Source: Agriotes lineatus (lineage: Eukaryota; Arthropoda; Insecta; Coleoptera; Elateridae). From it: 64,000 nucleotides of DNA. The notes beneath the pieces are model-generated. The model had not been told where the DNA came from and made no database searches. It saw only the letters and a list, made by a program, of their open reading frames with translations. The translations under genes were made by a program, and so were the position numbers. The stretch spans positions 1-64,000 of the forward strand of contig CALNHX010002995.1 in NCBI GenBank assembly GCA_940337035.1. Direction: 5' to 3'. Below, piece after piece: positions 15,001 through 28,735 of this stretch; positions within the stretch are counted from its first letter, which is position 1, and every line of letters starts with the position of its first letter.

Positions 15001-18000
15001 ATGGGACTTCTAAGACGTCTGAGACGTTAGGGATATATGGGACACCTAGGACATCTGGGACGTCAAGGACGTTAGGGAAATATGGGACATCTAGGACGTC
15101 TGGGACGTTACGTACATATGGGACTTCTAGGACGTCTGGGACGTTAGGGACATATGGGACATCTAGGACGTCTGGGACGTTAGGAACATATGGGACATCT
15201 GGGACGTCTGGGACGTTAGGGACATATGAATCAACCTAGACGTCGGGACGTTAGGGACATATGGGACATCTGGGACATCTGGGACGTTAGGATCATATGG
15301 GAAATCTGGGACGTCTGGGACGTTAGGGACATATAGGACATCTAGGACGTCTGGGACGTTAGGGACATATTGGACATTGGGACATTTGAGACGTCTGGGA
15401 CGTTAGGGACAAATGGGACATCTAGGACGTCTGGGACGTTAGGGACTTATGGGACATCTAGCACGTCTGGGACGTTAAGGACAAATAAGACATCTGGGAC
15501 GTCTGGGACGTTAGAGACATATGGGACATCTAGGACGTCTGAGACGTTAGGGACATATGGAACATCTAGGACGTCTGGGATGTTATCGACATATGGGACA
15601 TCTGGGACGTCTGGGACGTTAGGGACATATGGGATAACTAGGACGTCTGGAAGTTAGGGACATATGGGACATATGGGACGTCTAGGACGCCTGTGACGTC
15701 TGGGACGTCTGGGACATCTGGGACGTATGGGACGTTAAGGACAAATGGGACATCCGGGACGTCTGGGACGTTAGGGACATATAAGACATCTAGGACGTCT
15801 GGGACGTTAGGGACATATGGCACATCTGGGACATCTGAGACGTCTGCGACGTTTGGAAAGTCTAGGATATCTGGGACGTCTGGGACGTCTGGGACGTTAG
15901 GAACATATGGAACATCTGGGACGCCTGGGAAGTTATGGATGTATAGGACATCTACGACGTCAGGGACGTTCGGGACATATGGGATAAATGCGACATCTAG
16001 GACGTATGGGACGTTAGGGACATATGAGGCGTCTGGAACGTCTGGGACGTTAAGGGCATATGGGACATCTAGGACGTCTGGGACGTTTTGGGACATATAA
16101 GACATCTGGGACGTCTGGGACGTTAGGGACATATAAAACATCTAGGACGTCTGGGACGTTAGGGACATATGAAGCATCTAGGACGTCTGGGACGTCTGGG
16201 ACGTTAGGGACATATGGGACATCCAGGACGCTTGGAACGTTAAAGACATATGGGACATCTGATACGTCTGGGACGTTAGGGACATATGGGACATCTGGGA
16301 CGTTAGGGACATATAGGACATCTAGGACGTCTGGGACGTTAGGGACATATGAGACATCTAGAACGTCTGGAACGTCTGGGACGTTAGCGATATATGGGAC
16401 ATCTAGGACGCCTGGGACGTTAGGGACATATGGGACACATGGTACGTCTGGGACGTTGGGGACGTTAGGGACATATGGGACATCTGGGACGTATGGGACG
16501 TTAAGGACATATGAGACATCTGGGACGTCTGGGACGTTAGGGACATATAGGACATCTAGGTCGTCTGGGACGTTAGGGATATATGGGACATCTAGGACGT
16601 CTAAGACGTCTGCCACGTTTGGGGAGTCTGGGATATCTGGGACGTCCGGGACTTTAGGAATATATAGGACATCTTGGACGTCTGGGACGTTAGGGACATA
16701 TGGGACAAATGGGACATCTGGGACGTATGGGACGTTAGGGACATATGGAAGATCTGGGACGTCTGGGATGTAGGGACATATGGAACATCTAGGACGTCTG
16801 AGACGTTAGGGACATATGGGACTTCTAAGACGTCTGAGACGTTAGGGATATATGGGACACCTAGGACGTCTGGGACGTCAAGGACGTTAGGGAAATATGG
16901 GACATCTAGGACGTCTAGGACGTTACGGACATATGGGACATCTAAGACGTCTGGGACATTAGGGACATGTGAGACATCTAGGACGTCTGAGACGTATGGG
17001 ACATCTGGAACGTCTGGGACGTTAGAGACACATGGGACATCTAGGACGCTGGGACGTTAGGGACATAAGGGGCATCTGGGACGTCTGAAACGTTAGAGAC
17101 ATATGGGACATCTAGGACGTCTGGGACGTTAGGGACATATGGGTCATATGAGACATCTAGGACGCCTGGGACGTCTGGGACGTCTGGGACATCTGGGACG
17201 TATGGGACGTTAAGGACAAATGGGACATCTGGGACGTCTGGGACGTTAGGGACATATAAGACATCTAGGACGTCTGGGACGTTAGGGACATATGGCACAT
17301 CTGGGACATCTGGGACGTCTGCGACGTTTGGAAGGTCTAGGATATCTTGGACGTCTGGGACGTCTGGGACGTTAGGGACATATGGAACATCTGGGACACC
17401 TGGGACGTTAGGGATATATAGGACATCTAGGACGTCTGGGACGTTAGGGACATATGAAGCATCTAGGACGTCTGGGACGTCTGGGACGTTAGGGACATAT
17501 GGGATATCCAGGACGCTTGGAACGTTAAAGACATATTAGACATCTGGGACGTCTGGGACGTTAGGGACATATGGGACATCTGGGACGTTAGGGACATATA
17601 GGACATCTAGGACGTCTGGGACGTTAAGGACATATGAGACATCTAGGACGTCTGGAACGTCTGGGGCGTTAGCGACATATGGGACATCTGGGACGCCTAT
17701 GACGTTAGGGACATATGGGACACATGGTATGTCTGGGACGTTGGGGACGTTAGGGACATATGGGACATCTGGGAAGTATGGGACGTTAAGGACATATGAG
17801 ACATCTGGGACGTCTGGGACGTTAGGGATATATGGGACATCTAGGACATCTAAGACGTCTGCCACGTTTGGAAAGTCTGGGATATCTGGGACGTCCGGGA
17901 CGTTAGGAATATATAGGACATCTTGGATGTCTGGGACGTTAGGGACATATGGGACAAATGGGACATCTGGGACGTATGGGACGTTAGGGACATATGGAAG

Positions 18001-19036
18001 ATCTGGGACGTCTGGGATGTAGGGACATATGGAACATCTAGGACGTCTGAGACGTTAGGGACATATGGGACTTCTAAGACGTCTGAGACGTTAGGGATAT
18101 ATGGGACACCTAGGACATCTGGGACGTCAAGGACGTTAGGGAAATATGGGACATCTAGGACGTCTGGGACGTTACGTACATATGGGACTTCTAGGACGTC
18201 TGGGACGTTAGGGACATATGGGACATCTAGGACGTCTGGGACGTTAGGAACATATGGGACATCTGGGACGTCTGGGACGTCTGCGACGTTTGGAAGGTCT
18301 AGGATATCTGGGACGTCTGAGACGTCTGGGACGTTAGGGACATATGGAACATCTGGGACGCCTGGGACGTTAGGGATATATAGGACATCTAGGACGTCTG
18401 GGACGTTCGGGACATATGGGATAAATGCGACATCTGGGACGTATGGGACGTTAGGGACATATGAGGCATCTGGGACGTCTGGGACGTTAGGGACATATAA
18501 GACATCTAGGACGTCTGGCTCTTTAGGGACATATGGAACATATTGGACATCTGGGACGTCTGGGACGTTAGGGACATTTATGACATCTGGGACGTCTGGG
18601 ACGTTAGGGACATATAGGACATCTAAGTCGTCTGGGACGTTAGGGATATATGGGACATCTAGGACATCTGAGACGTCTGCCACGTTTGGGAAGTCTGGGA
18701 TATCTGGGACGTCCGGGACGTTAGGAATATATAGGACATCTTGGATGTCTGGGACGTTAGGGACATATGGGACAAATGGGACATCTGGGACGTATGGGAC
18801 GTTAAGGACATATGAGACATCTGGGACGTCTGGGACGTTAGGGATATATGGGACATCTAGGACATCTGAGACGTCTGCCACGTTTGGGAAATCTGGGATA
18901 TCTGGGACGTCCGGGACGTTAGGAATATATAGGACATCTAAGACGTCTGGGACGTTAGGGACATATGGGACATCTGGGACGACTGGGACGTTAGAGACAT
19001 GTGGGATATCTAGGACGTCTAGAACGTTAGGGACAT
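12015..19036 (+). repeat. ~7.02-kb super-repeat, copy 1 (type I plus type II block)
   Basis: From 12015 to about 15210 the order follows HOR type I. From about 15210 to 17130 it switches to a different word order (type II), and it returns to type I from about 17130 to 19036. The same composite restarts at 19037. Marker offsets between the two copies are 7022, 7024, 7025 and 7026 bp along their length, and the small drift is explained by single-base indels near 13469, 15245, 15652 and 21592. Confidence 0.85.
15210..17130 (+). repeat. Type II block, copy 1
   Basis: This variant order is distinguished by words such as GAATCAACC and TAGACGTCG (near 15227-15245), a GGACATTGGGAC marker near 15370 and a GACGTTTTGGGAC marker near 16083. 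The same order recurs at about 22240-24150 and 26865-28735. Single-base losses near 15245 and 15652 are private to this copy. At the right edge the sequence rejoins the type I order, at a point equivalent to about 6350. Confidence 0.8.
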
Positions 19037-22000
19037 ATGGGTTCATCTGGGACGTCTGGGACGTTAGGGACATATGGGACATCTGGGACGTCTGGGACGT
19101 TAGAAACATATGGGACATCTAGGACATCTGGGACGTTAGAAACATATAAAACAACTCGTACGTCTGGGACGTTAGGGACACATGGGACATCTGGGACGTC
19201 TGGGACGTTAGAGAAATATGAGACATCTAGGACATCTGAGACGTCTGCGACGTTTGGAAAGTCTGGGATATCTGGGACGCCTGGGACGTCTGGGACGTTA
19301 GGGACATGTGAGACATCTGGGACGTCTGGGACGTTTGAGACAATTGGGACATCTAGGACGTCTGGGACGTTAAGGACATATGGGACATGTGGGACGTCTG
19401 GGACGTTAGAGACATATGGGACATCTAGGTCGTCTGGGACGTTAAGGACATACGAAACAACTCGGAAGTGTGGGACGTTAGGGACATATAGGACATCTAG
19501 GACGTCTGGGACGTTAGGGACATATGGGACATTTGAGACGTCTGGAACGTTAGGGACACATGGGACATATGGGATGTCTGGGACGTTAAGGACATAAGGG
19601 ACATGCGGGACGTCTGAGACGTTAGGGACATATAGGACGTCTAAGACGTCTGGAACGTTAGGGATATATGGGTCATCTAGGACGTCTCGGACGTCAAGGA
19701 CGTTAGGGACATATGGGACAACGAGGACGTCTGGGACGTTAGGGACATATGGGTCATATGAGACATCTAGGACGTCTGGGACGTTAGGGACATATGAGAC
19801 ATCTGGGACGTCTGGGACGTTTGAGACAATTGGGACATCTAGGACGTCTGGGACGTTAAGGACATATGGGACATGTGGGACGTCTGGGACGTTAGAGACA
19901 TATGGGACATCTAGGACGTCTGGGACGTTAGGGACATACGAAACAACTCGGACGTGTGGGACATTAGGGACATATAGGACATCTAGGACGTCTGGCACGT
20001 TAGGGACATATGAGACATTTGAGACGTCTGGAACGTTAGGGACACATGGGACATATGGGATGTCTGGGACGTTAAGGACATAAGGGACATCCGGGACGTC
20101 TGAGACGTTAGGGACATATAGAACGTCTAAGACGTCTGGAACGTTGGGGATATATGGGTCATCTAGGACGTCTGGGACGTCAAGGACGTTAGGGACATAT
20201 GGGAGAACCAGGACGTCTGGGACGTTAGGGACATATGGGACATATGAGACATCTAGGACGCCTGGGACGTCTGGGACGTCTGGGACATCTGGGACGTATG
20301 GGACGTTAAGGACATATGGGACATCTGGGACGTCTGGGACGTTAGGGACATATAAGACATCTAGGACGTCTGGGACGTTAGGGACATATGGCACATCTGG
20401 GACATCTGACACGTCTGCGACGTATGGAAGGTCTAGGATATCTGGGACGTCTGAGACGTCTGGGACGTTAGGGACATATGGAACATCTGGGACGCCTGGG
20501 ACGTTAGGGATATATAGGACATCTAGGACGTCTGGGACGTTCGGGACATATGGGATAAATGCGACATCTGGGACGTATGGGACGTTAGGGACATATGAGG
20601 CATCTGGGACGTCTGGGACGTTAGGGACATATAAGACATCTAGGACGTCTGGCTCTTTAGGGACATATGGAACATATTGGACATCTGGGACGTCTGGGAC
20701 GTTAGGGACATTTATGACATCTGTGACGTCTGGGACGTTAGGGACATATAGGACATCTAAGTCGTCTGGGACGTTAGGGATATATGGGACATCTAGGACA
20801 TCTGAGACGTCTGCCACGTTTGGGAAGTTTGGGATATCTGGGACGTCCGGGACGTTAGGAATATATAGGACATCTTGGATGTCTGGGACGTTAGGGACAT
20901 ATGGGACAAATGGGACATCTGGGACGTATGGGACGTTAGGGACATATGGAAGTTCTGGGACGTCTGATATGTAGGGACATATGGAACATCTAGGACGTCT
21001 GGGACGTTAGGGACATATGGGTCATATGAGACATCTAGGACGTCAAGGACGTTAGGGACATATGGGACAACCAGGACGTCTGGGACGTTAGGGACATATG
21101 GGTCATATGAGACATCTAGGACGCCTGGGACGTCTGGGACGTCTGGGACATCTGGGACGTATGGGACGTTAAGGACAAATGGGACATCTGGGACGTCTGG
21201 GACGTTAGGGACATATAAGACATCTAGGACGTCTGGGACGTTAGGGACATATGGCACATCTGGGACACCTGGGACGTCTGCGACGTTTGGAAGGTCTAGG
21301 ATATCTTGGACGTCTGGGACGTCTGGGACGTTAGGGACATATGGAACATCTGGGACGCCTGGGACGTTAGGGATATATAGGACATCTAGGACGTCTGGGA
21401 CGTTAGGGACATATGAAGCATCTAGGACGTCTGGGACGTCTGGGACGTTAGGGACATATGGGATATCCAGGACGCTTGGAACGTTAAAGACATATTAGAC
21501 ATCTGGGACGTCTGGGACGTTAGGGACATATGGGACATCTGGGACGTTAGGGACATATAGGACATCTAGGACGTCTGGGACGTTAAGGACATTATGAGAC
21601 ATCTAGGACGTCTGGAACGTCTGGGGCGTTAGCGACATATGGGACATCTGGGACGCCTGGGACGTTAGGGACATATGGGACACATGGTATGTCTGGGACG
21701 TTGGGGACGTTAGGGACATATGGGACATCTGGGAAGTATGGGACGTTAAGGACATATGAGACATCTGGGACGTCTGGGACGTTAGGGATATATGGGACAT
21801 CTAGGACATCTGAGACGTCTGCCACGTTTGGGAAGTCTGGGATATCTGGGACGTCCGGGACGTTAGGAATATATAGGACATCTTGGATGTCTGGGACGTT
21901 AGGGACATATGGGACAAATGGGACATCTGGGACGTATGGGACGTTAGGGACATATGGAAGATCTGGGGCGTCTGGGATGTATAGACATATGGAACATCTA

Positions 22001-24120
22001 GGACGTCTGAGACGTTAGGGACATATGGGACTTCTAAGATGTCTGAGACGTTAGGGATATATGGGACACCTAGGACATCTGGGACGTCAAGGACGTTAGG
22101 GAAATATGGGACATCTAGGACGTCTGGGACGTTACGTACATATGGGACTTCTAGGACGTCTGGGACGTTAGGGACATATGGGACATCTAGGACGTCTGGG
22201 ACGTTAGGAACATATGGGACATCTGGGACGTCTGGGACGTTAGGGACATATGAATCAACCTAGACGTCGGGGACGTTAGGGACATATGGGACATCTGGGA
22301 CATCTGGGACGTTAGGATCATATGGGAAATCTGGGACGTCTGGGACGTTAGGGATATATAGGATATCTAGGACGTCTGGGACGTTAGGGACATATTGGAC
22401 ATTGGGACATTTGAGACGTCTGGGACGTTAGGGACAAATGGGACATCTAGGACGTCTGGGACGTTAGGGACTTATGGGACATCTAGCACGTCTGGGACGT
22501 TAAGGACAAATGAGACATCTGGGACGTCTGGGACGTTAGAGACATATGGGACATCTAGGACGTCTGAGACGTTAGGGACATATGGAACATCTAGGACGTC
22601 TGGGATGTTATCGACATATGGGACATCTGGGACGTCTGGGACGTTAGGGACATATGGGACAACTAGGACGTCTGGGAAGTTAGGGACATATGGGACATAT
22701 GGGACGTCTAGGACGCCTGTGACGTCTGGGACGTCTGGGACATCTGGGACGTATGGGACGTTAAGGACAAATGGGACATCCGGGACGTCTGGGACGTTAG
22801 GGACATATAAGACATCTAGGACGTCTGGGACGTTAGGGACATATGGCACATCTGGGACATCTGAGACGTCTGCGACGTTTGGAAAGTCTAGGATATCTGG
22901 GATGTCTGGGACGTCTGGGACGTTAGGAACATATGGAACATCTGGGACGCCTGGGAAGTTATGGATGTATAGGACATCTACGACGTCAGGGACGTTCGGG
23001 ACATATGGGATAAATGCGACATCTAGGACGTATGGGACGTTAGGGACATATGAGGCGTCTTGAACGTCTGGGACGTTAAGGACATATGGGACATCTAGGA
23101 CGTCTGGGACGTTTTGGGACATATAAGACATCTGGGACGTCTGGGACGTTAGGGACATATAAAACATCTAGGACGTCTGGGACGTTAGGGACATATGAAG
23201 CATCTAGGACGTCTGGGACGTCTGGGACGTTAGGGACATATGGGACATCCATGACGCTTGGAACGTTAAAGACATATGGGACATCTGATACGTCTGGGAC
23301 GTTAGGGACATATGGGACATCTGGGACGTTAGGGACATATAGGACATCTAGGACGTCTGGGACGTTAGGGACATATGAGACATCTATAACGTCTGGAACG
23401 TCTGGGACGTTAGCGATATATGGGACATCTAGGACGCCTGGGACGTTAGGGACATATGGGACACATGGTACGTCTGGGACGTTGGGGACGTTAGGGACAT
23501 ATGGGACATCTGGGACGTATGGGACGTTAAGGACATATGAGACATCTGGGACGTCTGGGACGTTAGGGACATATAGGACATCTAGGTCGTCTGGGACGTT
23601 AGGGATATATGGGACATCTAGGACGTCTAAGACGTCTGCCACGTTTGGGGAGTCTGGGATATCTGGGACGTCCGGGACTTTAGGAATATATAGGACATCT
23701 TGGACGTCTGGGACGTTAGGGACATATGGGACAAATGGGACATCTGGGACGTATGGGACGTTAGGGACATATGGAAGATCTGGGACGTCTGGGATGTAGG
23801 GACATATGGAACATCTAGGACGTCTGAGACGTTAGGGACATATGGGACTTCTAAGACGTCTGAGACGTTAGGGATATATGGGACACCTAGGACGTCTGGG
23901 ACGTCAAGGACGTTAGGGAAATATGGGACATCTAGGACGTCTAGGACGTTACGGACATATGGGACATTTAAGACGTCTGGGACATTAGGGACATGTGAGA
24001 CATCTAGGACGTCTGGGACGTATGGGACATCTGGAACGTCTGGGACGTTAGAGACACATGGGACATCTAGGACGCTGGGACGTTAGGGACATAAGGGGCA
24101 TCTGGGACGTCTGAAACGTT
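19037..24120 (+). repeat. ~7.02-kb super-repeat, copy 2 (incomplete)
   Basis: It follows 12015-17100 nearly base for base at an offset of 7022-7026 bp, including the type I to type II switch at about 22240. It ends near 24150, where the order diverges into the type III variant instead of returning to type I. A one-base T insertion near 21592 is private to this copy. The few indels over about 5 kb suggest a recent duplication. Confidence 0.83.
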
Positions 24121-24150
24121 AGAGACATATGGGACATCTAGGACGTCTGG
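22240..24150 (+). repeat. Type II block, copy 2
   Basis: This has the same word order as 15210-17130. It keeps the G that is missing near 15245 in copy 1 (TAGACGTCG followed by GGGACGTTA). The GACGTTTTGGGAC insertion near 23111 is shared with copy 1 but is absent from copy 3 near 27748, so copies 1 and 2 are more closely related to each other. Confidence 0.8.
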
Positions 24151-26355
24151 GTCTTTAGGGACATATGGAACATATTGAACATCTGGGACGTCTGGGACGT
24201 TAGGGACATTTATGACATCTGGGACGTCTGGGACGTTAGGGACATGAGACATATGGGAATTCTGAGACGTCTGGGACGTTACGCTCATATGGGACATCTG
24301 GGACGTCAGGGACATGTGAGACATCTAGGACGTCTGGGACGTATGGGACATCTGGAACGTCTGGGACGTTAGAGACACATGGGACATCTAGGACGCTGGG
24401 ACGTTAGGGACATAAGGGATATCTGGGACGTCTGAAACGTTAGAGACATATGGGACATCTAGGACGTCTGGGTCTTTAGGGACATATGGAACATATTGAA
24501 CATCTGGGACGTCTGGGACGTTAGGGACATTTATGACATCTGGGACGTCTGGGACGTTAGGGACATGAGACATATGGGAATTCTGGGACGTCTGGGACGT
24601 TATTGACATATAGGACATCTAGGTCGTCTGGGACGTTAGGGACGTATGGAACATATGGAACATCTGAGACGACTGGGACGTTAGGGACACATGGGACATC
24701 TGAAACGTCTGGGACGTTAGGGATATATGGGACATCTGGGACGTCTGGGACGTTATTGACATATAGGACATCTAGGTCGTCTTGGACGTTAGAGACGTAT
24801 GGAACAAATGGAACATCTGAGACGTCTGGGACGTTAGGGACACATGGGACATCTGAAACGTCTGGGACGTTAGGGATATATGGGACATCTGGGACGTCTG
24901 GGACGTTAGGGACATATGGGACATCTGGGAGGCCTGAGATGTTAGGGGTATATCGGACACCTTGGACGTCTGGGACGTTAGGGACCTATGGGACAAATGG
25001 GACATCTGGAACGTCTGAGACGTTAGGGACATATTTGACTTCTAAGACGTCTGTGACGTTAGGGATATATTGGACACCTAGGACGTCTGCAACGTCAAGG
25101 ACGTTAGGGACATATGGGACATCTAGGACGTCTGGGACGTTAGGGACATATGGGACTTCTAGGACGCCTGGGACGTTAGGGACATATGGGACATCTAGGA
25201 TGTCTGGGACGTTAGGGACATATGGGACATCTGGGACGTCTGGCACGTTATTGACATATGGGACATATGGGACATCTGGGACGTCTGGGACGTTAGGGAA
25301 ATATGGAACATCTGGGACGTCTGGGACGTTAGGGACATATAGGAAATCTAGGACGTCTGGGACGTTAGGGACATATGAGACATATATGACATTTGAGACG
25401 TCTGGGACGTTAGGGACACATGGGACATCTGGGACGTCTGGAACGTTAGGGACATAAGAGACATCCGGGACGTCTGAGACGTTAGGGACATATAGGACGT
25501 CTAAGACGTCTGGGACGTTAGGGATATATGGGACATCTAAGACGTCTGGGACGTCAAGGACGTTAGTGACATATGGGACACCTAAGACGTCTGGGACGTC
25601 TGGGATGTAGAGACATATGGAACATCTAGAACGTCTGAGACGTTAGGGACAAATGGGACTTCTAAGACGTCTGAGACGTTAGGGATATATGGGACACCTA
25701 GGACGTCTGGGACGTCAAGGACGTTAGGGAAATATGGGACATCTAGGACGTCTAGGACGTTACGGACATATGGGACATCTAAGACGTCTGGGACGTTAGG
25801 GACATGTGAGACATCTAGGACGTCTGGGACGTATGGGACATCTGGAACGTCTGGGACGTTAGAGACACATGGGACATCTAGGACGCTGGGACGTTAGGGA
25901 CATAAGGGACATCTGGGACGTCTGAAACGTTAGAGACATATGGGACATCTAGGACGTCTGGGTCTTTAGGGACATATGGAACATATTGAACATCTGGGAC
26001 GTCTGGGACGTTAGGGACATTTATGACATCTGGGACGTCTGGGACGTTAGGGACATGAGACATATGGGAATTCTGAGACGTCTGGGACGTTACGGACATA
26101 TGGGACATCTGGGACGTCTGGGACGTTAGGGACATGTGAGACATCTAGGACGTCTGGGACGTATGGGACATCTGGAACGTCTGGGACGTTAGAGACACAT
26201 GGGACATCTAGGACGCTGGGACGTTAGGGACATAAGGGATATCTGGGACGTCTGAAACGTTAGAGACATATGGGACATCTAGGACGTCTGGGTCTTTAGG
26301 GACATATGGAACATATTGAACATCTGGGACGTCTGGGACGTTAGGGACATTTATG
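24060..26355 (+). repeat. Type III region, left (with ~321-330 bp pairs)
   Basis: This is a third word order, with markers CTAGGACGCTGGG (one base short of the normal word), GGGTCTTTAGGG, GGGACATGAGAC (two bases short) and GGGAATTCTG. The set occurs twice in close succession, near 24067 and 24388 (321 bp apart) and again near 25878 and 26208 (330 bp apart). Between the pairs, 24603-25457 is a segment that recurs at 31054-31908. Confidence 0.75.
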
Positions 26356-26865
26356 ACATCTGGGACGTCTGGGACGTTAGGGACATATAGGACATCTAGG
26401 TCGTCTGGGACGTTAGGGATATATGGGACATCTAGGACATCTGAGACGTCTGCCACGTTTGGGAAGTCTGGGATATCTGGGACGTCCGGGACGTTAGGAA
26501 TATATAGGACATCTTGGATGTCTGGGACGTTAGGGACATATGGGACAAATGGGACATCTGGGACGTATGGGACGTTAGGGACATATGGAAGATCTGGGAC
26601 GTCTGGGATGTAGGGACATATGGAACATCTAGGACGTCTGAGACGTTAGGGACATATGGGACTTCTAAGACGTCTGAGACGTTAGGGATATATGGGACAC
26701 CTAGGACATCTGGGACGTCAAGGACGTTAGGGAAATATGGGACATCTAGGACGTCTGGGACGTTACGTACATATGGGACTTCTAGGACGTCTGGGACGTT
26801 AGGGACATATGGGACATCTAGGACGTCTGGGACGTTAGGAACATATGGGACATCTGGGACGTCTG
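26350..26865 (+). repeat. Type I fragment embedded between type III and type II
   Basis: This short stretch matches HOR type I, including the CCACGTTTGGG, AGGAATATATAGG and TGGATGTCT markers also seen around 3100-3480. It joins a type III region on the left to a type II block on the right, so the array was reshuffled at sub-HOR scale. Confidence 0.65.
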
Positions 26866-28735
26866 GGACGTTAGGGACATACGAATCAACCTGGACGTCG
26901 GGGACGTTAGGGACATATGGGACATCTGGGACATCTGGGACGTTAGAATCATATGGGAAATCTGGGACGTCTGGGACGTTAAGGACATATAGGACATCTA
27001 GGACGTCTGGGACGTTAGGGACATATTGGACATTGGAACATTTGAGACGTCTGGGACGTTAGGGACAAATGGGACATCTAGGACGTCTGGGACGTTAGGG
27101 ACTTATGGGACATCTAGCACGTCTGGGACGTTAAGGACAAATGAGACATCTGGGACGTCTGGGACGTTAGAGACATATGGGACATCTAGGACGTCTGAGA
27201 CGTTAGGGACATATGGAACATCTAGGACGTCTGGGATGTTATCGACATATGGGACATATGGGACATCTGGGACGTCTGGGACGTTAGGGACATATGGGAC
27301 AACTAGGACGTCTGGGAAGTTAGGGACATATGGGACATATGGGACGTCTAGGACGCCTGGGACGTCTGGGACGTCTGGGACATCTGGGACGTATGGGACG
27401 TTAAGGACAAATGGGACATCCGGGACGTCTGGGACGTTAGGGACATATAAGACATCTAGGACGTCTGGGACGTTAGGGACATATGGCACATCTGGGACAT
27501 CTGAGACGTCTGCGACGTTTGGAAAGTCTAGGATATCTGGGACGTCTGGGACGTTAGGAACATATGGAACATCTGGGACGCCTGGGACGTTATGGATGTA
27601 TAGGACATCTACGACGTCTGGGACGTTCGGGACATATGGGATAAATGCGACATCTGGGACGTATAGGACTTTAGGGACATATGAGGCGTCTGGAACGTCT
27701 GGGACGTTAAGGACATATGGGACATCTAGGACGTCTGGGACGTTTGGGACATATAAGACATCTGGGACGTCTGGGACGTTAGGGACATATAAGACATCTA
27801 GGACGTCTGGGACGTTAGGGACATATGAAGCATCTAGGACGTCTGGGACGTCTGGGACATTAGGGACATATGGGACATACAGGACGCTTGGAACGTTAAA
27901 GACATATATGACATCTGGGACGTCTGGGACGTTAGGGACATATGGGACATCTGGGACGTTAGGGACATATAGGACATCTAGGACGTCTGGGACGTTAGGG
28001 ACATATGAGACATCTAGAACGTCTGGAACGTCTGGGACGTTAGCGATATATGGGACATCTAGGACGCCTGGGACGTTAGGGACATATGGGACACATGGTA
28101 CGTCTGGGACGTTGGGGACGTTAGAAACATATGGGACATCTGGGACGTATGGGACGTTAAGGACATATGAGACATCTGGGACGTCTGGGACGTTAGGGAC
28201 ATATAGGACATCTAGGTCGTCTGGGACGTTAGGGATATATGGGACATCTAGGACATCTAAGACGTCTGCCACGTTTGGGGAGTCTGGGATATCTGGGACG
28301 TCCGGGATGTTAGGAATATATAGGACATCTTGGACGTCTGGGACGTTAGGGACATATGGGACAAATGGGACATCTGGGACGTATGGGACGTTAGGGACAT
28401 ATGGAAGATCTGGGACGTCTGGGATGTAGGGACATATGGAACATCTAGGACGTCTGAGACGTTAGGGACATATGGGACTTCTAAGACGTCTGAGACGTTA
28501 GGGATATATGGGACACCTAGGACGTCTGGGACGTCAAGGACGTTAGGGAAATATGGGACATCTAAGACGTCTGGGACGTTAGGGACATGTGAGACATCTA
28601 GGACGTCTGGGACGTATGGGACATCTGGAACGTCTGGGACGTTAGAGACACATGGGACATCTAGGACGCTGGGACGTTAGGGACATAAAGGACATCTGGG
28701 ACGTCTGAAACGTTAGAGACATATGGGACATCTAG
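26865..28735 (+). repeat. Type II block, copy 3
   Basis: The order matches the blocks at 15210 and 22240, with offsets of about 4630 bp from copy 2 (22395 to 27026, 23700 to 28330). It differs by extra or missing 9-bp words near 27245 and 27540, and it lacks the single-T insertion seen in copies 1 and 2 near 16083/23111. It passes into a type III region on its right. Confidence 0.78.
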
